A DNA stretch of 64,000 bases from Pyronema omphalodes (Eukaryota; Ascomycota; Pezizomycetes; Pezizales; Pyronemataceae): positions 620,001 through 684,000 of the forward strand of contig JAJJXM010000014.1 of the NCBI GenBank assembly GCA_024516155.1, in the 5' to 3' direction. This document shows positions 56,683 through 64,000 of the stretch, one piece after another. The notes beneath the pieces were generated by a model. That model worked only from the letters and a program-made list of their open reading frames with translations. It was not told where the DNA came from and searched no databases. Position 1 is the stretch's first letter, and every line of letters starts with the position of its first letter. A program made the position numbers and the translations under genes.

Positions 56683-59365
56683 CTACCCACTGGCTCTACT
56701 GGCCTCCTCGGCATCTTCAACAGCGCAATGTTCATCTAAACTGTCGGCCCCGGCAACAAAGAAAGGCACAGCATCTGGCGACATACCGACAAGCTGACGA
56801 GCTGACGCGACACCAAGGTCAGCCAGAGAGAACCCGAGGTTTTCCGCCGCCTGCATATCTCGCGCGTTCATTTCCTCAACCCTGCTAACGATGGGGTCCT
56901 GAAGTGTCGGAGTGCGGAACAAAAGATCTTCAGCTCGCCATTCCCTAAGGTTGTTCGGAAATTCTCCTGTTCGGAACAGTTCGGACCAGAACTCGTCCAT
57001 GTCATCTGCTTCCTCATCAGAAGGGAGGAAGAGGGGTCCCTCGGAGCCTGCTGTGGAAGCCGTGGAGAATGACTCCGGAGCGATCTCACTATCTCCATTG
57101 ACGTGACTGGGGCCTAATTCAGTGTCGCTCATGGCCAAAGCCGAAGCTTGAGAGATGGCATCCGATCCAGAGTCTTCGGAGGGACTACTGGCTTGGACAA
57201 AGCAGTCAAAGGCATTTGGGTCGGGAGCCTGGGCCTGTGAAATCAGTGGTTAGCGTCCAACCCATTTAGTGTTTTTCTCTCGGTGAACAATACTTACAGA
57301 AAACAGGTCTTGGCTTTCACGGCCCAACAAGGACATCGGTCCGATCGGAGAAGCCGTAGCAGTATCCAGGGGCGCCAAAGGTCCAGCCGGCGCGGAGAGA
57401 ATACCATCAGCGAAGGGGCTTGCGGAACGAACAGCAATTCGGTCATGTTCGACAGAGCGGGGACCAGAAGCTCTCACTGCCTGGCGAGCATCTCTTGCCG
57501 CCTTTCTCTCGATCCTTCTATCCTCCTGTCGCTCCTTCTCCGACTTTTGTTTCCGACAGCACTTTGAAATATGAGCCTCTGCCCTGCTCCATGAAGTCCC
57601 GGGGTATGCGAGGCGCAACCGTCTGACTGCCCGAAGCTGCTGCTCTCGGGGGATATCCTGCCACCAGAGAACAGTCCCATACTCCCAGGGTAACAGACAG
57701 AGCTTCAATGTCTTTCCTTGAGACGGCAAGTTACCCTGGTCAGCAGCTGGTAGAACATCACTATCCGGGTCATCAGGGCCAGTCAAGACAGGAGCGGGAG
57801 ACAGGTCATCGGCCGGCGCTGCACTGTGCCATAAAGGACCGCTAATGGCCCCAGCGGCTCCAGTGGTGTTGGAGGAGCTGAAACTCGGAGAGGCTGAGGA
57901 GGAGGTCACAGCGCATGACGCGGATTGGAGTGAACCGGTATCTGCTGAACTGGCAGCCGGCTGCCCAACGCAGGAGAAATCCAGGACGTTCTGTAGGCAC
58001 CGCTGAGCTGAATGACCAGAAACAGCCCTACGAAGCCTCTTCTTTGGATGCAGCTTTTCAGCAACATTGCCTGATCCTCCAGACGCACAAGAAACGGCTT
58101 GAGTAGCTGCTCTAGCCCTGGGCTGGCTAGCTCTCTTTCTCTTGGGAGCTGCTTTCTGGGTTCCTTCTGAGGCGACTTCCGACGCTTGGACTGCAGCAAC
58201 ACCTGATTCACACGCAATGGGCCCTGGGATATGATTGTCCAAATCTAGAAATCCAGGGTCGTGTGGGGCCGAACCATAGCTCCATGAATCCTGAAGTCCA
58301 TGGTGCTGATTGTTCGCGAGAACTGGGGTATCTCGTTGCGGGAGGGAAGGGGTTGCAGTATGGTGAATCAAGTTGGGCGAATATGTTCTGGCAGGAGGGC
58401 TATGAGGCTGTTGCCTCGTGGGAACGCCGGGGCCCGCCATGCCATAAACCCCACCTGACTGCGGATAATACACAGCATCGCCAGGAAAAGGAATTTCCCG
58501 CTGGCGAATCATGTTGCCTATCTCCATGTAGCTAGGGATGGCAGGATATTCTGCAGTGATCCGTCCATTCGGATTGCCAAAGTATGGAATCTGCTGCCCG
58601 GGCGTCGACCCCAACGATGTGGCACTCGTGCTGTAGGAATAGCCACTCGGTGACGGAGGTGGATGCATGCTGCTATGGACGATGGTTAGAGCTTTTCATC
58701 ACAGAAGGAACGCTTGCAACCCACCCGCCAAGCTCTTCAAATGGTTGTACCGCCTGCTGGTAAATAGGATAGATGACCGGCCGATATCCATTGGCCCACA
58801 CATCAGGTGAACCACGGTCTCCCGAGTAAGGGTTCCTATCTTGCTGAACACCAGGATGAGATAGGCGATTCCTGGTCAGTGAATGTGATTGACCAGCTGT
58901 TGGACCTGCCTCATTGGCAGAGTACCGCTGGTAGTGGGACGGAAAAAGTAACAGCGACTCGTCTATTGCGCTCCATGTTCCGTGGATCCCAGAGTGAGCC
59001 AAGTATGCAGCGCTGCTGATGACAGTTAGAATCATTCGCTGCACACAGGTCGAAGGAAGATATACCTCTGGTGGTTCTCATTGGCCTGCATGCTGGCAAG
59101 ACCATCGGCGTTCCCATGAATCAGGACATCAGTATCGCAGACTGGCTGTAACTCGCTACTAACAACGGTCAAAACAATGCTGGAAAATCGTGGAATCAAG
59201 AATCATTTTCACTTACATATCTAGTGTTCCAGTAATAGCAGCGGCATCCAAAACATTGGCAGCAGTGTCGCGGCTGGAGTTGCTGCTAATCATCGTCAGC
59301 AACAGGACGTACGGTCAACGCGGATTGTCAGAAACTCACTGTTCAAGGTCGTCAAATCGTTCCAT
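56683..59365 (-). CDS. B4: multi-exon putative nuclear protein, longest intact B
   Basis: Six exons give 800 aa: 59365-59340, 59282-59217, 59158-59066, 59015-58725, 58672-57298 and 57234-56683. All introns are GT-AG and phases agree throughout. Starts MERFDDLE. The middle is Pro/Ser/Tyr-rich. Basic clusters PKRKRA (about 335-340) and PKKRLRR (about 368-374) look like nuclear localisation signals. The conserved core spans about 475-525 (GKTLKLCLLPWEYGTVLWW, RAVRRLRLAYPGTSW, AEAHISKCC), followed by a charged helix to about 556. The tail holds SDEEADDMDEFWSELF (about 689-704), REWRAEDLLFRTPTLQDPI and VASARQLVGMSPDAVPF. Aromatic residues set in acid resemble activation domains, which is inference. 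It has one exon more than B1/B3. Convergent with Z5. No known family recognised. Confidence 0.78.
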
Positions 59366-61622
59366 TGTGTGTTGATGCTGAATATATTGCGTTTCTTGTG
59401 ATGGAGGACAAATTTGCGCTGGATGTTGCAGATTCTGTCGCTTTGGAGGATGATGGTAAGGAATCGAGTATGGTGTGGTGACGCAGTCCACTGTGTCTAG
59501 GTTGGTGGTCGAACAACTCCAAACAATCAATACTGGACCCTTCATCCCTCTGTGCTGTGAAAAGCACCACTACGCATGGTGAGGGCCGAATAACTGCTCG
59601 CAGCGTCCTATGGAATTGCGAGGGTCAATGGCTTCTCATCTGGCGCTCCCAGTGTAATTCTTGCTACGTTGTTTACTTTGACGGGGCCATATCCACGCTA
59701 CCAGCTAACATACAATGGTGAAAACATACAGCAGCATGCTGTTGACCCTAAAATGGTCATTCATTCTGAAATATGGCTTCAGAAGCTGACAATTTGGAGC
59801 TATCATTCCCAAACAAGAAGTACCACGGAACGTTTTTTACTAATTTTTATTTTTTATGGTGTGACAAAATGCGTAAGACTCCGATACAGATATATCCTCA
59901 TGCACTGGATTTCGATCCGCCAAACGCCGAGGTCGGATATATACATTAGCAATTAGAACGTACGGCGTAACCCACGATTGAGTTGGGAGGTACCAATAAT
60001 GCGTGGAAAACAAAATATATTTCGATTTACAGTGTTTTACCGGAATATGTTTGCACTTCAATATCTTCTACAGCCCGATCCAGATATGAGAAAGCCCACA
60101 GTATGCTGTGGGATCTTATTCGGAAAATCGATTGTACTCTGAAGAAGCCAGGAATGAGGAGAACAATGAGCAGGAGGAGGAGAGTGAGGCTGAGGCACAG
60201 TCACAGCGTAAGGGCGGGGGACGATGGTGTGTCAGCGAGGAGGGCGAAAGAGCCCATATACCGGTCCCCCAGTGTATTACCTGGCACTAGTGCGGGAAAA
60301 CACAGGAAACCCCACCCTGTTCGTATAGGAATATTTCTACCAAATAAAAAAAGTCATTTGAAAGACTATTTACATGAAAAGCACCTTCCGTGTATGGCCG
60401 TGCTTTGATACTAGTTGCACGTGACATGAACCTGATTATCGTTATTATTCTTCAACGATTCAACCGATATCATTCTCCAGCGTTTCGCGTTCAGAAGCAC
60501 CCACGGACGCAATATCATCCAGGGGTCCAAAGAGGACCAATCCTCATCCCCTACGGCGTTGATACAACAGACGTGAATGTAAACGCCTCTCACTGCACAT
60601 CATCGATGGAGCACCCCACACGTTCACTAGACCCAACGAGGGTTGCGTATCACCATCTGAGCAAAAAAAAAAACAACGGATATCCTATCTCTCAAGCTCC
60701 ACCGGGTATACTTTAACTTAACATCACTAGCAACTACAGCACACGACAGCAAACTCAATGAACCACGTATATCCACCAAATCCCCCGCAGAATAGAAAAT
60801 CTTTTGTCCCAGTATTCAGGATATCACGTGGTGATTGATAGATCTAAAATAATATAGATTAATACCCAGTACCTAATGCATTTTATTTACCGCAGAATCT
60901 CTTGGAACTTCCTGACCGATCCCATGAAGCGAAGTGTCGAGAAGGGAGGGGGGAGGGGGGGGGGGGGGGTGGGGGGATGGTTTAATTTTATGTTATGTTA
61001 TGTTATGTTATTTCCCGTCGAACCGAAATAGTAGAATTCGCGACCCTAACCCTGGTTTTACACCGCGCTCGGTGTGAATGGCGGAAAGGTACGGGTGCGG
61101 GATACGGTTTCTGGGGAGGTTGGTGTTTATGAGGGATGGAGTGTTTATGAGATGGGGTTGATGTAGTGGATAGCTGTTAGGGGTTTGGTATTTTCTGGCT
61201 TTAGCGATCCGTACCCTTTGAGCGGGATAGCTGTTTGGTAGGATGTTTTGATTTATATTGAAGCTTTTCGCATCTAGAAACTCTGATTTTCGTTCCTGAT
61301 TTTTGAGAAGTGGTAGTGATATTCATGACACTCATTACAAGTACGTGATGCGTTTCCAGTTTCTATACATACTTATTCGTGAATCGGAGTTGTTTTTTGG
61401 AAATTAATCTTTCTTGAAGAATCTGATGTTCATTTGTGAGGGGGTATTTGAGATGTGGTATCGTTATTCTTACACTACACTTATTCATGATTCGGTATTG
61501 CTCATACACTGGTTTCCGTAATAATTTCGTCTCTCCGCATGTCTTCGTTACCAATGCCTAACCTAAGCATCTATCCATCCATCCCTCCTCCGCCCCCTTT
61601 CACCTCCTCATCTCTGCAGTCC
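59366..61622. other. 5' flank of B4 and intergenic region to the peptidase gene
   Basis: 59366-60400 shows weak similarity to the B1 and B3 5' flanks (for example TACCGGTCCCCCAGTGTATTACCTGGCA). Beyond that is single-copy DNA with a G-rich run at about 60943-60976, a (TATGT)n stretch near 60989-61010 and two CCCTAA units at 61043-61053. A 141-codon frame at 59983-60408 is featureless and basic at random. No gene is called. Confidence 0.4.
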
Positions 61623-64000
61623 CTACGCAACCCACGCCACCTCTCTCCTCCTGTTCATATCCTTCCCCGACGCCCGTTTACTCCACTGATGTCCCCCACC
61701 CGTTCCAGCATCCTTCCTATTCTTCTCCTCAAAAAGTTTCCCAGTAATCTGTTTATACAAGAACCTAGTAGCCTGATGAAAATTAATCGAATGGTCCGAG
61801 TCGGTAAACCATTGTACATCTAGTTTACTTGGGGAAACGCCTGCTGATACTAATGTGTCTAGAAGGACTGCTGAGTCTACGGGTGTGTTAGTATCTGATG
61901 CTAGTGGGATAGGGTTGCGATGAGAAGGAGATAATTTTGAAGGGAAGATGCATAACAGCAAGTGGAAAAAGAAAACTTACGTTGAAAGTGGACATTATCA
62001 TCGCCACTTCCATGCTGCAACAGAACACCTCCCTTGACACCCTTAAACCCGTCTGTCTGGGCAATCCTACTCTCCTCATACCCCTTCATATTACTCTCCT
62101 CAGTATCAAGTTTCATATACCTCTCCGTATAAACACTATCATAAAACCTCCAATCACTGACAGGTGCAGTAATAATCCCCACCGAGAAAACGCCATCATT
62201 TCGTTCTACAACCTTTCCGGTTAAATAACCCCCGAAACTCCAACCCCAGATCACCATGTGGTTTTTATCCACATATTGTTTTTTCCTCCATTCTTGTGCG
62301 GCGAGAACTTGGTCTTCTGCTTCTAACTTCCCAAGCTGCTTGGTTACCAACGACCGGAAAGATCGGCCTTGGTATCCTGTTCCCCGTCCGTCGACGGTTA
62401 CGATGATGTATTCCAGCTCGGGATCGCTGCCGATGTAGGTTCTCCAGCCGGGGGTCTGCCACGCTTTACTAACCTGTTGAGCGCCGGGACCACCATAGGG
62501 ATCGAATAGGACTGGGTATTTTTTGTTTTTGTTAAATCCTGCCGGTAAGATTTCTCTTACGTTCAGGGAGTAGTTTCCGAGTTTTAGTTCCGAGTAACGG
62601 GTTTTGGGGAGGTTGTAATTGGTGAGCTTTTCTCGAAGGGCTGAGTTATCGTTGATTACAGCTAGCCTGGTGCCGTTGAAGGAGTACAGTGCTTGCCAGG
62701 GAATGTCGGGGCCGTTATAGTTGAGGACGTAGAACCCATTGGCGTCAGAAAAGGAAGCGGAGTAGTAACCTGGTGTGTTGGGAACTAGGGCGCGACGCTG
62801 ACCGGTGACAAGAGATACTGAGTAAAGATGACGCTCGGTGGAATGGTTTTCTGTGGAGAGATAGTATGCAAGGCCACGATCGGTATCGACTGCGAGGAGA
62901 TCGGTGACTTCCCATTTTCCTGCGGTGAGTGGCTTTGGGACACCCCCACCAAGAGGGTAGAGATACAAGTGCGTCCAGCCTGTGTGGTCGGAGAGGTCAA
63001 GATAGTATTTTTCTTTGGAGTTGGAGATGGATCCGACATAGTGGATCGAAAGGGTATTGTCGAGCCAGCCGTCTGTGCCATCACGGGTACGGATAGCTTT
63101 TGTCGTGAGTGATGGAACTGAAACGAGAATGTGTGTGGATTTGTCTTGAACTCGGTTAAAGGCGCGGAAAATGACGGAGGAGTGGTTAGAAGTCACCCAG
63201 GCCACCTCGCCGATGATTAGATCTTTGGGAGGGTACGCTGTAATCGGGACCTCTTGGACTCCAGAGGTGGAGTCTGTCATCGACAACAGGTTAAAAGTGA
63301 CGGTTGGGTTGGTTTCGCCGACTTTTGGGTACCGGAGTTTTAGTTCCTTCGGGTATTTAGGCGCAGTGGTAGTGCCGTTCATATAATAAGGTACCGTGTA
63401 CGTTGGTACGCCGGTTTCATTGAAACGCAGAAAGGCGAGATATTCACCATCGGGAGAGAACCAGAGCGTGTACCGATCCCCGAAAACCTCCTCTTCGTAC
63501 ACCCAGTCGGGGATTCCGTTAAAGACATTCTCCCCGCCATCTTTGGTGACCTGTGTACTAGTGCCGTTACGCCAGATGTAAAGATCATTCGCACGGACGT
63601 ATGCAATTGTATCACCGACAGGGCTCCACACAGCGTATTGAATATCCTGTTTCTGATCCTTCACAAGAGGCTGTTTGGTGCCACTCGCACGGTTGAAGAT
63701 GTAATAATCTGCCAGATAGGAATGTCGATAAACTTTCTTATAGTTAGTGGCAAATAAAACATTCTCTCGATTTGGCTGGATCCAGTAGTCGTAGTAGTTA
63801 ACTCCGAGTTTGCTGGCATCGACAAAGGTTTCGTTGGCGCCGGTTACGATGTTTTTGAAGATGAGCGACTTGTCGGCGCTAGGGAAAACGTAGGTCCCGT
63901 CCACGTCGGCACTCGTCCAGGAAAATGTCGTGCGCTTAGGAGTAAATTGCCCGGAGAACGCTTCGGTGTAGTTGAAAAGTCGCTTACCACCCTCGGCGAT
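61623..64000 (-). CDS. Dipeptidyl-peptidase IV family serine exopeptidase (S9B), 5' end outside the window
   Basis: Two visible exons: 64000-61981 and 61876-61623. The intron starts GTAAGT. The acceptor CCGTAG (intron end 61877) gives HFQHSAVLLDTLVSAG, matching the family without a gap; the acceptor at 61901 would insert eight or nine residues. The frame is open to the window edge (GGKRLFNYTEAFSG), so the N-terminus with any signal peptide or membrane anchor is missing. The beta-propeller part includes PDWVYEEEVFGDRY, whose Glu pair holds the substrate N-terminus in this family. The hydrolase part has GWSFGGY (nucleophile Ser codon 62237-62239), GSGDDNVHFQ (Asp) and DSDHSINFH (His). DPP IV removes X-Pro dipeptides. 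Similarity in the C-terminal half is strongest to secreted fungal DPP IV; a vacuolar homologue is less likely but not excluded without the N-terminus. Confidence 0.93.

Noticed and set aside
59983..60408. 141-codon plus-strand frame upstream of B4
   Set aside because: It lies in DNA homologous to non-coding B 5' flanks and its Arg-rich part comes from a GA-rich simple sequence.
61043..61053. ACCCTAACCCT near the peptidase gene as a second telomeric remnant
   Set aside because: Under two full units and not at any detectable breakpoint; expected by chance in AT-rich DNA.

Overview
The window looks like nuclear DNA of a filamentous ascomycete (Pezizomycotina). The support is short GT-AG introns of about 50-105 bp, a Hsp30/ORP-type opsin-like gene, a fungal dipeptidyl-peptidase IV, a Tad1-type LINE, a fungal CACTA (Tnp2) transposon and a TTAGGG telomeric repeat. 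Only the two ends look like ordinary single-copy gene space. The middle, about 5.2-60 kb, is a duplicated, transposon-rich accessory or subtelomere-like region.

Left end (1-4.3 kb): an opsin-related membrane protein gene (+) and a predicted small secreted protein gene (-) lie between two inverted copies of a roughly 0.45-0.49 kb repeat.

Middle (5.2-60 kb): a family of repeated units built from two genes I cannot assign to a known family. Gene Z encodes a ~280-aa protein with four C2H2-like zinc fingers. Gene B encodes a 630-800-aa multi-exon protein with nuclear-localisation-like basic clusters, a conserved Trp/Arg-rich core followed by a long basic helix-like segment, and an acidic/aromatic C-terminal segment. 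Where both are present they are convergent (Z on +, B on -) with about 3 kb between their stop codons. Copies are Z1 (inverted), Z2-B1, Z3-B2 (B2 dead), B3, Z4 (3' fragment only) and Z5-B4, plus two B fragments upstream of Z2 and Z3. The units show recent gene conversion or duplication, a chimeric B1, and a break sealed by (TTAGGG)3.

Insertions: a complete 7,026-bp CACTA DNA transposon (25790-32815, TSD GGA) interrupts B2. It carries a Tnp2 transposase (-) and a divergent second gene (+) of unknown function. A full-length but frameshifted Tad1-like LINE (33925-39956, 18-bp TSD) sits to its right.

Right end (61.6-64 kb): the 3' part of a serine exopeptidase gene of the DPP IV family (-) runs off the window.

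The best candidate for something undescribed is the Z-B pair: two putative nuclear proteins kept in convergent pairs, amplified together, with a conserved ~145-bp block about 0.7-0.9 kb upstream of every Z copy whose upstream region is intact. Function is inference only. All exon models come from reading splice signals and comparing copies within the window. No transcript or database evidence was available.
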